Assembly (NCBI GenBank): GCA_015234525.1
Contig: JADGMX010000049.1
Coordinates: 124,001 to 188,000 of the forward strand
Reading direction: 5' to 3'
DNA length: 64,000 nt
DNA from: Flavobacterium sp.
Lineage (GTDB): Bacteria; Bacteroidota; Bacteroidia; Flavobacteriales; Flavobacteriaceae
In this document: piece by piece, positions 33,614 through 44,300 of the stretch
Layout: every line of letters starts with the position of its first letter
How positions within the stretch are numbered: position 1 is the first letter of the stretch
Notes under the pieces: model-generated
Databases searched by the model: none
Told to the model about the DNA's origin: nothing
What the model saw: only the letters and a program-made list of their open reading frames with translations
Translations under genes and position numbers: made by a program

Positions 33614-34352
33614 GAATAGATTTTGATAATATTGAATAGATTGTTTTCAGATCTGAGTCTGATAAAAGTTCGAGGTGTTTTTTGATTGACTCCGTGTCGT
33701 TTCGCAACGCCGGTCCGGTTTGCGCCTCCAAGGGAGACAGATGCATCACCTTTTCGGCAGTTTCACGGATCAAAGGTTTAAGAATTTCGAAATTAACCTT
33801 GTTTTCGGTGCAAATTTCATCTGCGATCGCATACATGTGATTGGTGAAATTTGACGCAAAAACCGCCGCCAGATGAGCTGCCCGGCGTTGAGCCGATTGC
33901 ATTTCGTAAACCCGGTCGCTAATGGCTGAAGCTGCCAAATGTAAAACTTCCAGGTCCGCTTTATCAGTTGCTTCAATGCAAATCGGTACCGAACGCATGT
34001 CGATAGCTTTTGCTTTGGAAAATGTTTGTAACGGATAAAATGATGCCGGACGATTTCGCGGGTCAATCAACGTAAGATCCATTGCTCCTGAGGTATGAGC
34101 TACCAATCGATTCTCAAATGTCAATTGCGCTGAAACTTCGCCAATAGCCGAATCTGAAACCGCAATCACATACAAATCAGCATCTTTCAGTTGCGAATAA
34201 TCAGATATAATCATGGTATCAGCCACAAATCCGGATAGATTCGCCTCACTTCGCGCAAGCACTTGAACAAGTTCCGCACTGCGACTTTCCTGAAAGGCTT
34301 TTATTAAATGAACGGAAACATTTCCCGAGCCGATAACGCACACTTTTACCAT
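33597..34352 (-). CDS. Rossmann-fold DUF2520 protein
   Basis: A 251-residue protein with an N-terminal NADP-binding Rossmann fold (CVIGSGNVSVHLIKAF) and a C-terminal DUF2520 helical domain (about 115-251: NRPASFYPLQTFSKAK, HLAAVFASNFTNHMYAI). The family resembles ketopantoate/pyrroline-carboxylate reductases, but the reaction is not established. It opens the operon DUF2520-KdsC-UbiA-Maf-MscS, which is transcribed divergently from ccsBA. Confidence 0.85.
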   Translation of the reverse strand: MVKVCVIGSGNVSVHLIKAFQESRSAELVQVLARSEANLSGFVADTMIISDYSQLKDADLYVIAVSDSAIGEVSAQLTFENRLVAHTSGAMDLTLIDPRNRPASFYPLQTFSKAKAIDMRSVPICIEATDKADLEVLHLAASAISDRVYEMQSAQRRAAHLAAVFASNFTNHMYAIADEICTENKVNFEILKPLIRETAEKVMHLSPLEAQTGPALRNDTESIKKHLELLSDSDLKTIYSILSKSIHAKKL

Positions 34353-34475
34353 TCGGCTAAATTAACAAAATTTGTCGGGAAACCCGGCAACGCGAATCCC
34401 GGTCGCGCCTTATTTATTAAGTCTCTTTTAACATCTATGCGAGTTTGTAAATAGGGCAAAGCCAACATTTTTAGT

Positions 34476-34483
34476 TACTTTTG
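34476..34483 (+). promoter_or_regulatory. -7 promoter element TACTTTTG of ccsBA
   Basis: A perfect TAnnTTTG 32 nt before the ATG. TTTG at 34444-34447 is 28 nt upstream, longer than the usual 19-20, so the -33 element is uncertain. Confidence 0.6.
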
Positions 34484-34515
34484 CTGCACCTTTTAAAAAC
34501 TAATTTCCCTACTTC

Positions 34516-37500
34516 ATGGTCAATAAAATTTCAGCCATTTTGTTCTCAACCCGACTGATGGCTTTTTTATTCATTGCATTCGCAGTGACAATGGCAATCG
34601 GAACCTTCGTCGAAAATGAGTACAACACCGATACCGCGCGAATTATGGTTTATAACGCCTGGTGGTTTGAGGCGATTATGCTGTTGTTTATGATCAACTT
34701 TTTGGGGAACATTAAAAGATACCAACTTTACAAAAAGGAAAAGTGGGCAACACTTACGCTTCACTTGTCATTCATTTTAATTCTGCTTGGCGCGTTCGTT
34801 ACGCGGTACATCAGTTATGAAGGAATGATGCCAATCCGCGAAGGCGCATCAGAAAACGAATTTTACTCGGATAGAACTTACCTTACCGTTTTTGTTGACG
34901 GATTGCACCAAGGTGAGATGAAACGACGTGTTGAAGAAAAACCGCTGCTTTTGTCGCCGGTTACAAACAACTCATTCACTTTAAAAGAGGAATTCAGCGA
35001 CATTCCCTACAAAGTCTCGTATAAAGACTTTATCATGGGTGCGACTGAAACCATTAAGGAAGATCCAAACGGCATCACCTATTTAAAGATGGTCGAATCT
35101 GGTGAAGGAACCCGACATGAGCACTTCCTGGTTGAAGGTGAAGTGCAAAACATTCACAACGTTCTTTATTCACTAAACAACCCAACTCCGGGCGCGATCA
35201 ATATCAATACAACCGGCGAAACATATACGATCGAATCACCATTTGAAGGTTCTTACATGCGAATGGCAGATCAGTTTCAGGGTCAGGTATCGAAAAATAT
35301 AGTTCAACCGCTATCGATGAGGTCGCTTTACAATATGGGCGGGACGCAATTCGTATTTCCCGATCCGGCGATCAAAGGTGTGAAAACATTCGTTTCAAAC
35401 GGCGATTTCAAAGACAAGGAAGTTGACGATGCGTTAATCGTAACCGTTGAATCGCAAGGAAAAACTGAAGAAGTGACGCTTGTTGGCGCGAAAGGGAAAA
35501 TGGGCGAGCCGCAATCGGTTAAGATCGGCGATCTCGAATTCACCTTGTTCTTTGGAAGTAAAGTTTACACGCTTCCGTTTAATGTTCGTCTAAACGACTT
35601 TATCGCAACCAAGTATCCCGGAACCGAAAACAGTTATGCTGCGTTCGAAAGTCGCGTGACCATAGAGGACGAAGACGGAAATTTCGACGCGCGAATCTTT
35701 ATGAATAACATCCTTGATCACAAAGGCTACCGATTTTTCCAGGCATCTTTCCACCCCGATGAACAAGGAACGGTACTTTCAGTCAATCACGATTCATGGG
35801 GAACAAATATTACTTACCTCGGTTATTTTCTTCTTTACTTCGGACTTATGGCAATTATGTTCACTAAATATTCCCGTTTCGCAGATTTAAAACGCAAACT
35901 CGAAAAGGTTAAACTGAAGAAATCAAAATTGATCACGCTATTGCTTTTGCTGCTTTCAGTTGGCGGATATTCACAAGATCACGCGCACAAAATGCCAACG
36001 CAGGCTGAAGTTGAGGAGTTCATCACCAAAAATAAAGTCGAAATCGAACATGCCGATAAATTCGGGCGAATCGTAATCCAGGATGATGGCGGGCGAATGA
36101 AACCGGTGAACACGTTCTCATCGGAACTTCTTCGTAAAGTTTCAAAAAAAGATACCTGGAACGGCCTTGATTCAGATCAGGTTTTTCTTTCAATGACCCA
36201 ATATCCAAGCGCTTGGTTTGAAGTGCCGCTTATTTATCTGAAACCGGGTAACGACTCAATTCGACACATCATCGGCATCGACCCAAAAGACAAATACGCG
36301 CCTTTTATCAAATTCTTCGACCAAACCGGAAATTACAAATTGTCGCCATACCTTGAAAAAGCGTATAAAGCTGCAGTGCCGAATCAGTTTCAAAAAGACT
36401 TTATCGAAGCCGACAAAAAAGTCAACTTGCTAAACTCGGCTTTAAGTGGAAGTATCCTTAGAATTTTCCCGGTGCCGAACGACAAAAACAACAAATGGGT
36501 TTCGTATATGGAACTCAATCAAACCGGACTTACCGGCGCCGATTCAACGTTTACAAGCAAGATTCTCCCGATTTATCTGATGTCGCTCAAAGCGGCCGCA
36601 GAATCGAAAAATTATAAGGAAGCCGATTTTTATCTTGACGGAATCAGCTCATTTCAGAAAAAGCACGGTCATAAAGTAATTCCGTCGGACGACAAAATCA
36701 TGTCTGAAATTGTTTACAACAAGTACGATGTTTTCCGAAATCTGTACTACTTGTACATGATCACCGGGGTTTTGATGCTGATTTTTACCATCGTTAATAT
36801 TTTCGTCGAAAAAAGAGCGGTGCGATTTGTTGTAAATGCATTTCACGTGTTAATCGGATTGCTATTTGTTATTCATACACTCGGACTGATAGCGCGTTGG
36901 TATATTTCCGGACATGCGCCGTGGAGTGATGCTTACGAATCGATGATTTATGTGGCATGGGCTACAATGTTCTTCAGTTTGGCTTTCGACCGAAAATCAA
37001 AACTTACCGTGGCTTCGGGTACATTTGTTACCGCAATGATTCTAATGATTGCACACTGGAGTTGGATGGATCCGGCAATCGCAAACCTGCAACCTGTCCT
37101 AAATTCATACTGGCTGATGATTCACGTAGCCGTGATTGTGGCGAGCTACGGACCGTTTACCCTGGGTATGATCCTCGGAATTGTAGCGCTTCTGCTTATG
37201 ATTTTCACCAATGAAAAGAACAAAGAGCGAATGGAACTCCACATCAAGGAGATCACCTATATCAACGAAATGGCGCTGACCATCGGACTGATCATGCTTA
37301 CCATCGGAAACTTCCTTGGCGGGCAATGGGCAAATGAAAGCTGGGGCCGGTATTGGGGTTGGGATCCAAAAGAAACATGGGCGCTAATCAGCATTATGGT
37401 TTACGCATTTGTGATTCACGCTCGATTCGTGCCGAAAATGCGTGGCAAGTGGATTTACAACCTGTTAAGCATCATCGCGTTTTATTCGATCATGATGACC

Positions 37501-37662
37501 TATTTCGGCGTGAATTTCTACTTAAGCGGACTCCACTCTTATGCTAGTGGCGACAAAGTAGTTACTCCTGCATTTGTTTATTGGTCGGTGGCGTTTGTGG
37601 CCGTATTGGGTAGTATTTCTTATTGGAGATATAATAAAGTAAAAGGCGCTAAAAACAAATAA
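34516..37662 (+). CDS. ccsBA: Fused cytochrome c biogenesis protein CcsBA (ResB-CcsA)
   Basis: A 1048-residue polytopic membrane protein. The first part (about 1-470) is ResB/CcsB-like, with a large periplasmic domain. The second part (about 750-1048) is CcsA with the haem-handling WWD-type motif in GGQWANESWGRYWGWDPKETWAL and histidines in AHWSWMDP, MIHVAV and GLHSYASGD. System II maturation delivers haem to the periplasm and attaches it to c-type cytochromes; the fused form is usual in Bacteroidota and epsilonproteobacteria. A hydrophobic segment with the sequence LLLLLLSVGGYSQD (about 478-492) resembles a signal peptide between the halves. It is a single gene, divergent from the DUF2520 operon. 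Confidence 0.93.
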   Translation: MVNKISAILFSTRLMAFLFIAFAVTMAIGTFVENEYNTDTARIMVYNAWWFEAIMLLFMINFLGNIKRYQLYKKEKWATLTLHLSFILILLGAFVTRYISYEGMMPIREGASENEFYSDRTYLTVFVDGLHQGEMKRRVEEKPLLLSPVTNNSFTLKEEFSDIPYKVSYKDFIMGATETIKEDPNGITYLKMVESGEGTRHEHFLVEGEVQNIHNVLYSLNNPTPGAININTTGETYTIESPFEGSYMRMADQFQGQVSKNIVQPLSMRSLYNMGGTQFVFPDPAIKGVKTFVSNGDFKDKEVDDALIVTVESQGKTEEVTLVGAKGKMGEPQSVKIGDLEFTLFFGSKVYTLPFNVRLNDFIATKYPGTENSYAAFESRVTIEDEDGNFDARIFMNNILDHKGYRFFQASFHPDEQGTVLSVNHDSWGTNITYLGYFLLYFGLMAIMFTKYSRFADLKRKLEKVKLKKSKLITLLLLLLSVGGYSQDHAHKMPTQAEVEEFITKNKVEIEHADKFGRIVIQDDGGRMKPVNTFSSELLRKVSKKDTWNGLDSDQVFLSMTQYPSAWFEVPLIYLKPGNDSIRHIIGIDPKDKYAPFIKFFDQTGNYKLSPYLEKAYKAAVPNQFQKDFIEADKKVNLLNSALSGSILRIFPVPNDKNNKWVSYMELNQTGLTGADSTFTSKILPIYLMSLKAAAESKNYKEADFYLDGISSFQKKHGHKVIPSDDKIMSEIVYNKYDVFRNLYYLYMITGVLMLIFTIVNIFVEKRAVRFVVNAFHVLIGLLFVIHTLGLIARWYISGHAPWSDAYESMIYVAWATMFFSLAFDRKSKLTVASGTFVTAMILMIAHWSWMDPAIANLQPVLNSYWLMIHVAVIVASYGPFTLGMILGIVALLLMIFTNEKNKERMELHIKEITYINEMALTIGLIMLTIGNFLGGQWANESWGRYWGWDPKETWALISIMVYAFVIHARFVPKMRGKWIYNLLSIIAFYSIMMTYFGVNFYLSGLHSYASGDKVVTPAFVYWSVAFVAVLGSISYWRYNKVKGAKNK

Positions 37663-37664
37663 TT

Positions 37665-38441
37665 TTAAATCGCACCCATAACAAATAATCGGTCCATAGT
37701 TGGCTGCTGACTTCCGCCTGAAGGTTCAAGAGTGACGGCAAATCCCTGCGCTTCACCAAAAGTTTCAACCAGGAACAAACGCGAATAATTATTCGAAAAA
37801 CTGTCAAGAACGCCAATGCTTGTTGGTCGAAACGGTTCATATTGCAACCCCCAAACCTGATAGACCATGTCTTTTGGCGGTTCCGGAAGCCGGCTTGCAT
37901 CGATATAAACGAGTTGCGATTCACGATTGATGTAAATAGTAGCGGTCGCATTCACATTCGGTCCCTGACCGGCCAAATCAACAATCGAATTGTTGCGATC
38001 GCGTAAAATCGCCAAAGCCGAATCCGATTTCATCTTCTGAGCCTGCATGATCCGGGAAATTTCGTCCACTTCCTTTTGCTTGTTTTCAATTGCTAGATAA
38101 TCCATATTGGCCAAATTCAGCTCGTAATAAAAATAACCGGCCAATAATAAGAATACCAGTGCGGCCGCCCAGCCAAAGTAGGAGGTACGCGTTTTTACAG
38201 GTCGGTCATCTTTTGGTTTTCCAATAATTTTCGACCGGATTTCATCGTGCTTCGAGGAGGGTAACGATGGAGAAAATCCTCCAGAAAACGAAATCATACT
38301 TTTTTCAATTGCCACAATTTCATCTCGAACATCACTGTGCTCGCGGGCAATTTCGGCCACCATTTTATTTTCTTCAGGCGTTAATAAACCGTACACGTAC
38401 AACTCTAAAATTCCCGATTCAATATATTCCGTTGTGTTCAT
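37665..38441 (-). CDS. Anti-sigma factor (RskA-like)
   Basis: A 258-residue protein with an N-terminal cytoplasmic anti-sigma part (LELYVYGLLTPEENKMVAEI), a single transmembrane helix (about 96-115: WAAALVFLLLAGYFYYEL) and a periplasmic RskA C-terminal domain (IYINRESQLVYIDASRLPEPPKDMVYQVWGL, MVYQVW). It would hold the ECF sigma factor inactive until released by regulated proteolysis. The longer open frame begins inside the sigma gene, so ATG 38441 is chosen; the stop/start junction is TAATG, implying translational coupling. It converges on ccsBA with a 2-nt gap. Confidence 0.85.
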   Translation of the reverse strand: MNTTEYIESGILELYVYGLLTPEENKMVAEIAREHSDVRDEIVAIEKSMISFSGGFSPSLPSSKHDEIRSKIIGKPKDDRPVKTRTSYFGWAAALVFLLLAGYFYYELNLANMDYLAIENKQKEVDEISRIMQAQKMKSDSALAILRDRNNSIVDLAGQGPNVNATATIYINRESQLVYIDASRLPEPPKDMVYQVWGLQYEPFRPTSIGVLDSFSNNYSRLFLVETFGEAQGFAVTLEPSGGSQQPTMDRLFVMGAI

Positions 38442-38974
38442 TATTGTAGCTCTAAATAATTTCGAAGATCCATGATGCATGACCGATTTTGCAATTTTAC
38501 CGCTTCGCCCGACATCTCAAGTTCATCAGCGGCTTCTTGCTGCGAATACCCTTTGTAGAACAAAAGATCAATCATTTGAATGCATTTTGGTCGTAGTTTT
38601 TTCGCAAAATCCCTGATTCCAATGCGCTCCATTCGCCACGGAGCCGCCATGTTTTTATCCGATAACTGCACAAAACAGTCCGGTGACAGATTTTTTTTAT
38701 TGTCGTTGTAGCCTTTCAACCGAAGTTTGTCAATTGATGCCCTTCGCGCCATCACCAGCAACCATGTAAAAAACCGACCGTTATCAGCATTGTAGGTGTC
38801 AATATTTTTCCAGGCTTTTTCAAAAACTTCGGTCAGGATTTCTTCGGCTTCAGCCGGTTGCTTTACCAAATTAAAAATCACGCTATAAAGCGACCGCGCG
38901 TACATGTCATACATCACAGTGAACGCATTTGGATCGCCGCGCGAGATCATTTCCAATAAATTTTCTTGTGTCAT
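38441..38974 (-). CDS. ECF-type RNA polymerase sigma factor
   Basis: A 177-residue sigma-70 family protein of the ECF class. Region 2 runs YDMYARSLYSVIFNLVKQPAEAEEILTEVFEKAWKNI with WLLVMARRASIDKLR; region 4 has the helix-turn-helix KLRPKCIQMIDLLFYKGYSQQEAADEL. It directs transcription of a regulon in response to an envelope or stress signal sensed through its anti-sigma partner, whose gene overlaps its stop codon. A -7 box precedes it, but no self-regulated promoter can be recognised by eye. Confidence 0.9.
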   Translation of the reverse strand: MTQENLLEMISRGDPNAFTVMYDMYARSLYSVIFNLVKQPAEAEEILTEVFEKAWKNIDTYNADNGRFFTWLLVMARRASIDKLRLKGYNDNKKNLSPDCFVQLSDKNMAAPWRMERIGIRDFAKKLRPKCIQMIDLLFYKGYSQQEAADELEMSGEAVKLQNRSCIMDLRNYLELQ

Positions 38975-38988
38975 GTTGCTGTTTTATA

Positions 38989-38996
38989 CAAACTTA
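38989..38996 (-). promoter_or_regulatory. -7 element TAAGTTTG upstream of the ECF sigma gene
   Basis: A perfect TAnnTTTG on the minus strand, 15 nt before the ATG at 38974. No TTG is found about 19 nt further upstream, so it is a candidate only. Confidence 0.45.
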
Positions 38997-39024
38997 TCGA
39001 ATTTTATTTAAATAATTTTTAGAA

Positions 39025-39111
39025 GCTATTTCCTGCTGTCCGCTTTATCTTTTTTGCGTTTTCGCACACTCAAACGCAAAAAAGGATGCCGCTCCCATCA
39101 GGGCTAGGGCT
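39025..39111 (-). repeat. Intergenic palindromic element, copy C
   Basis: On the minus strand: AGCCCTAGCCCTGATGGGAG, CGGCATCC, then CTTTTTTGCGTTT (39084-39072 side) and its partner (39061-39049), ending GATAAAGCGGACAGCAGGAA and ATAGC. The 13-bp stem is perfect and unlike the other copies. It starts about 27 nt after the gene that ends at 39138 and points in the same direction as that gene. Confidence 0.8.
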
Positions 39112-39137
39112 TGGTCGATGGCATTAAAATGTAAGCA

Positions 39138-39611
39138 TCAATTGACGGCATCGTTCACTTTCCCGATTGGATCAAACTCGTACAACAAAAACGCAATAAC
39201 CACCGCCAATGCAAAAAGTATGTGTGCAACCATCAACTGAATATAGTACTCATTCAAATGGACATCCGGTTTTTCCCTCGGAAGCAAAAAGATTAGTCGC
39301 CAGCCCAGAATGCCGATAAATCCGCTGACAACGCCAAACACCGAGCCTGAGAGCCATCCAAACTCGATATCGGTATGTCGCCAAACGAGATCGTATGTCA
39401 GAACAAAGGCAAATCCAATCACGTAGTGCGCAAACCAACCTGCGAATTTCTTCAACTTTCCTTTCGGAGTCAATCCAAGATGATCAAGCACGAAGTTCAA
39501 TAATACCGGCTCTTTAAACAATCGGCCATAATTGTTCGAAAGCAGGTAACTAAATGTTGTCATGACGTTAGTAGCCGAAAATGCGGCAATAAATATCCTG
39601 AATAATTCCAT
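39138..39611 (-). CDS. Four-helix membrane protein of unknown function
   Basis: A 157-residue inner-membrane protein with about four hydrophobic segments (3-22, 58-78, 84-108, 127-148), with a conserved-looking motif HYVIGFAFVLTYDLVWRHTD between helices 2 and 3. The N-terminal region resembles short Bacteroidota membrane proteins annotated as hypothetical. It lies upstream in the same direction as CheB, 21 nt away, so it may be the end of the chemotaxis-like operon. Confidence 0.65.
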   Translation of the reverse strand: MELFRIFIAAFSATNVMTTFSYLLSNNYGRLFKEPVLLNFVLDHLGLTPKGKLKKFAGWFAHYVIGFAFVLTYDLVWRHTDIEFGWLSGSVFGVVSGFIGILGWRLIFLLPREKPDVHLNEYYIQLMVAHILFALAVVIAFLLYEFDPIGKVNDAVN

Positions 39612-39632
39612 GAGTGTACTTTTGGCAAAAGC

Positions 39633-40211
39633 CTATTGAAAAGTCTGTAAAAAGCGAACAATCTCATCCACGTCATATACAAGTTCGGGATTTAATTTCT
39701 CAATCGCAAAATTTGGCATAAATGGCATCTGCGCGGTCAACGGGTCTTGCACGATGATTTGTCCGCCGTTATCGCGAATAAGCTCGAGTCCGCGTGTGCC
39801 GTCATGATTGGCTCCTGATAATAATATTCCGACGACATTTTTGCCATACGCATCCGCAGCCGATTCGAAGGTAACATCGATGCTTGGTCGGCTATGGGTC
39901 ACTTTTGGTGAAAGATCGAGTGATAAAGTTCTGTTTTTCTCAAACAATAAATGATAATCCGAAGGCGCCACATAAACATATCCCGGCCACAGTCCGGTTT
40001 TGTCTTCAACAATCTGAACAGGCAAAATTGCTCGTGCGCCAATCAATTCTTCCAACGCCGAATCCTCGCCAACCATCCGATGTAAAACAATCACAATCGG
40101 AAAATTGGTAAATTCGAGTTGCGGTAGAATATTCAACAGGACTTCCAAACTACCTGCAGAACCGCCAATGACCACAATTTTGAAATTACTATTTACGAGA
40201 TCTTCTGCCAT
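39633..40211 (-). CDS. cheB: CheB methylesterase domain protein
   Basis: A 192-residue protein consisting only of the CheB catalytic domain. The serine lies in GGSAGSLEVLL, the histidine in VLHRMV and the aspartate in LSGANHDGTRGL. It lacks the usual N-terminal receiver domain. Such stand-alone CheB domains in Bacteroidota sit beside CheR and hybrid kinases, not beside flagellar or receptor genes. It probably demethylates a sensor protein or a related target. It overlaps the cheR gene by 19 nt. Confidence 0.88.
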   Translation of the reverse strand: MAEDLVNSNFKIVVIGGSAGSLEVLLNILPQLEFTNFPIVIVLHRMVGEDSALEELIGARAILPVQIVEDKTGLWPGYVYVAPSDYHLLFEKNRTLSLDLSPKVTHSRPSIDVTFESAADAYGKNVVGILLSGANHDGTRGLELIRDNGGQIIVQDPLTAQMPFMPNFAIEKLNPELVYDVDEIVRFLQTFQ

Positions 40212-41002
40212 ATTTTGTCCTTACTGAAAAGTTCGTATTTAGGTTGAAGCCCGGAATGTTTCAGTGTTTCTTTGCTTCCCAGCGCCAGGAAGCCGAGTAG
40301 GGGGAGGCTGTCATCAAAAAGTTGAAGCGCGCGATTCTGCAAATCGCTATCGAAGTAGATTAAAACATTCCGGCATAAGATCAGTTCGAATTCGTTAAAC
40401 GATCTGTCAGAAACCAAACTGTGCTGAGCAAACACCATTTTCGAGGTGAATTCAGCGTCAAATTTAGCCGAACCATAATTTGCAGTGTAATATTTCGAAA
40501 AGTCCTGAGTTCCTCCCGATGCTATGTAATTCTCGGAATATTGCTTCATCATTCGGAGTGGGAAAACGCCGCTTCGCGCTGATTCAAGCACCTCAGCATT
40601 GATGTCAGTTGCGTATAAAATCGCCTTGTGCAAGAGATTCGCTTCTTTGAGCAAAATCGCCATCGAATAAACTTCTTCACCGGTCGAACATCCGGCATGC
40701 CAGATTCGGATGAACGGTTTTGTGGCTATGATAGGCAATATTTTCGATCGAAGCTCGCGGTAAAAATTCGGATCCCGAAACATTTCAGTGACATTCACCG
40801 TAATTTCCTGGATCAATCGCTTGAAATAATCCGAATCAGAACGGACGTGTTTTAGAAATTCTTCAAACGACCTGAAACCATCAAGATGCCAAAGCCGGTC
40901 TACGCGTCGCTTAAAAGATGCCCGCGAATATCCGCCGAAATCAAATCCGTGGACATCGTAAACCTCATCGATTAATAGTTCAAGCTCAGAATCAGATATC
41001 AT
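40193..41002 (-). CDS. cheR: CheR methyltransferase
   Basis: A 269-residue protein with the N-terminal CheR helical domain (FDFGGYSRASFKRRVDRL) and the S-adenosylmethionine-binding domain (IWHAGCSTGEEVYSMAILL, YATDINAEVLESARSG, LILCRNVLIYFDSDLQ). CheR methylates glutamates of chemoreceptor-type helices. No methyl-accepting receptor, CheA or CheW is visible in the window, so the target may be the CHASE3/HAMP-containing kinase encoded next door. It overlaps the receiver gene by 4 nt. Confidence 0.9.
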   Translation of the reverse strand: MISDSELELLIDEVYDVHGFDFGGYSRASFKRRVDRLWHLDGFRSFEEFLKHVRSDSDYFKRLIQEITVNVTEMFRDPNFYRELRSKILPIIATKPFIRIWHAGCSTGEEVYSMAILLKEANLLHKAILYATDINAEVLESARSGVFPLRMMKQYSENYIASGGTQDFSKYYTANYGSAKFDAEFTSKMVFAQHSLVSDRSFNEFELILCRNVLIYFDSDLQNRALQLFDDSLPLLGFLALGSKETLKHSGLQPKYELFSKDKIWQKIS

Positions 41003-41370
41003 TGTGAAAGCCCGCTTAACAAGTTCATCAATTTATCGATATCGACGGGTTTCGAAATATAACCATCCGCGCCGGCGTTCATGCATTTCTCGCGATCGCC
41101 AATCATGGCTTGCGCCGTTACCGAAATTACCGGTGTGTTTTCTCTATGCGCGATTTGTTTGATCAGCGGAATTGCTTCGTAACCATCCATATCAGGCATC
41201 ATCATATCAATCAACACATAATCAATCGGATCCGTTCCGCGTAGCAATTGCAGCGCATCTTCGGCACTCGAACACGAAACGCATGTAAAAGAACGCGCTT
41301 TTAAAACCGCCGAAAGTGCAAAAATGTTACGCGCATCGTCATCAACGATCAAGATTATTTTCTTCTCCAT
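40999..41370 (-). CDS. Stand-alone receiver domain protein
   Basis: A 123-residue CheY-like protein: acidic pocket VDDDARN (9-15), phosphoacceptor D55 in LIDMMMPDMDG, T-type switch in VTAQ and lysine in ISKPVD. The sequence is very similar to the third receiver of the adjacent 1180-residue kinase (MMMPDMDGYE, GDREKC, GADGYISKPVD), so it may have arisen by duplication of that domain. It lies between the hybrid kinase (6 nt) and cheR (4-nt overlap). Confidence 0.88.
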   Translation of the reverse strand: MEKKIILIVDDDARNIFALSAVLKARSFTCVSCSSAEDALQLLRGTDPIDYVLIDMMMPDMDGYEAIPLIKQIAHRENTPVISVTAQAMIGDREKCMNAGADGYISKPVDIDKLMNLLSGLSQ

Positions 41371-41376
41371 AATATT

Positions 41377-44300
41377 TTATTTATCGTACAACCAAACACG
41401 TAAAAGTGATAACAACTGATCCACATCCACCGGTTTGGTGATATAATCAGACGCTCCGGCACTGATGCATTTCTCACGATCGCCCGTCATTGCTTTCGCC
41501 GTTACCGCAATTACCGGAAGATTCTTGTGTTTCTTGTTCTCGCGGATTCGACTTGCTGTTTCGTAACCATCCATATTTGGCATCATCATATCTAACAGGA
41601 CAACGTCAACTTGTGGATTCTCCTGAAGCACTGTTAACGCCTCTCGACCATCAATAGCTGTAAGGACGTTCATTTTTAATATTTCCAAAGATTTTGTGAG
41701 CGAGTAAATGTTTCGGACATCGTCGTCGACTACCAATACGGTTTTGCCGCTGAGGACATCACTCATCATGTGCTGCTTTTTGATCTTTGACCTGTTGTTG
41801 CCTTCCTGCTTGTTTTCTTCGACAAGGTGCAAAAACAACGATACTTCGTCTAACATTCGCTGATATGAGTGCGCGGTTTTAACGATTATCGAATCGGCGT
41901 ACTTTTTAATTTTCAACTCTTCCTGCATCGAAAGGCTTTTGCCCGTAAAGACGATGATCGGAAGGTTCTCAAGACCTGAACTTTCCTTTACGCGCTCGAG
42001 GATTTCATATGCTTGCTGATCCGGAATTCCCATGTCGAGAATAACGCAATCAACTTCGTTATTTTGTAAAGCCTGAACGCCTTGTTTGACTTCGCTTTTA
42101 ATTTCCGAGTTAATATTGTTGGTTTCCAGGAAGTATGAAAGTGCTTTTGCGTGTTTCGAATTGTCTTCGATGATCAAAACTTTTTGCGATTCGCGGTTTA
42201 CAAAGTACTCGATCCTTTTAAATACATCCGGCATTTGCTCGTACGCAACCGGTTTATCAAGGAAATTGACCGCACCTTTTAACAAACTTTCCTGCTTGAG
42301 TTTGTGCGACGACATTATGTGAACCGGAATATGCTTGGTCTGCGAGTTGTTTTTTAGTTCTTCCATCACTTCCCAACCACTTTTGATCGGCAATTGAATA
42401 TCGAGCAGGATGCCGCGTGGCTTGAATACCAAAGCCAGATTCAGCGCGTGATCTCCACGTACGGTAACGATTCCCTTATAACCTCGTTCACGCGTAAACT
42501 TTAACAGCGACTTGGCAAAGCTCACGTCATCTTCAACGATTAATATAGTTTTGTCGTTGGGTGTAACAGTTTCGCGGTCGTCATCAACATCTTCCGGAAT
42601 CACCGGACTTATATATTCGGATGTTTTTGCCTCAGCTGGTACCGATTGAACCAATTCTTCAACTGGATGCGCAATAGCGGTATTTACGATCGGGATGGTC
42701 AGCGTAAATTCGCTTCCTTTCCCGGGTTCGCTATTTAACGTGATCTCACCTTTGAGAAGTTTGGCAAGTTCGCGGCTAATCGACAATCCGAGACCGGTTC
42801 CGCCAAATTTACGCTTGGTAGACCCATCGGCTTGTTGGAACGCCTCAAAAACCAAATGCTGCTTGTCGCGCGGAATTCCGATTCCCGTATCCCGAACGGT
42901 AAATGATATCAGCTTTTCGTTTTGAGGATGACGTCTAATATCAAGCGTAACTGCACCTTTGGCCGTAAATTTCATCGCGTTCGAAATCAAATTCTTGAGA
43001 ATCTGCTCGAGTCGCATTTTATCGGTTTTGATGACTAAAGGCGCTTTTTCTGCACTAATTTTAAAGTCGATGTTTTTTTCCTTGGCGACCGCAAAAAACA
43101 AATTATGCATTTCGCTGGTGATTTCCGAGGTTGAAACATCCAACACTTCAAGCTCCATTTTTCCGGCCTCAATTTTCGAGAGATCCAGAATTTCGTCGAT
43201 TAGCGCTAGTAATCCGTTACCCGAACTTTGGATGACACGAGCAAACTCGACTTGTTCGCCGTTCATGTTCTTCTCGTTATTTTCAGAAAGCAAGCGACTT
43301 AACAACAGAATTGAGTTTAGTGGCGTTCGCAATTCATGCGACATATTGGCCAAAAATTCAGATTTGTATCTGGTTGTGAGTTCGAGGTCTTCGGATTTTT
43401 TCTGAATTTCCATGTTGCGTTCTTCCAACAAGACACTTCTTTCGGCTAATTCTTCGTTAGTTTGCTGAAGCTCTTCTTGTTGAACGCGAAGTTCTTCTTC
43501 TGAAGCTTGTAATTTTTCGGTTTGTGCTTCGAGCTCAGCGTTGATGCTTTCAAGTTCGCTATGTTGCGCCGACAATTCCTCGCTTTGAGTCTGCGTTTCT
43601 TCAAGCAGTTCCTGAACTCTTGCCCGGTTTGCCGCCGCTTTCAAAGCGATTGCAATGTTGTTTCCGACAGCGTTGAAAAATTCAACTTGCATTTCGGTAT
43701 ACATTTCCACTGATGCCATTTCAACAACACCTGAAATAGACTCATTTATAAGCGGAATGGCTAAGATGTGAGTCGGTTTTATTTCGCCCAATGCATATGA
43801 AACCGTGATGTTTTCGGGCGTTGACGTTTTAAGTTGGATTATTTTTCCGGACAAATAAGCTTCGCCGGTAATTCCTTCCCCGACTCTGATTTGTTGACGT
43901 TCGGGCGACGCAACATAACAATATCCTGCTGCCGCTTTTAGATTTTCGCCTTCCGGCAAATAGATTACACCGGCGGCGCTATTGGTATATTCGGCCAAAA
44001 ATTTAATGATGTCAGAAGTTAGTTGGCTGATGTCTTTTTCGCCGATCATCACATTGTTAAGTTGAGCAATTCCGGCTTGCAACCATTCTTTATGCGATAA
44101 TTTCGTAAACGATTCTTCAAGCGATTGCGCCATATTGTTGAGTGCAGTTCCAACTGATCCCAGCGCATCTGTTTCGTTTTCTTCAACTCTACGGTCGTAA
44201 TTTCCTCTGGCGATTTCTCCTGAAATATTGCTGATAACCTCAATTCGGGCGGCCATTTCCTGATCTTTTTTGACCAGCTCGGCCTGGAGTCGGGATCGTT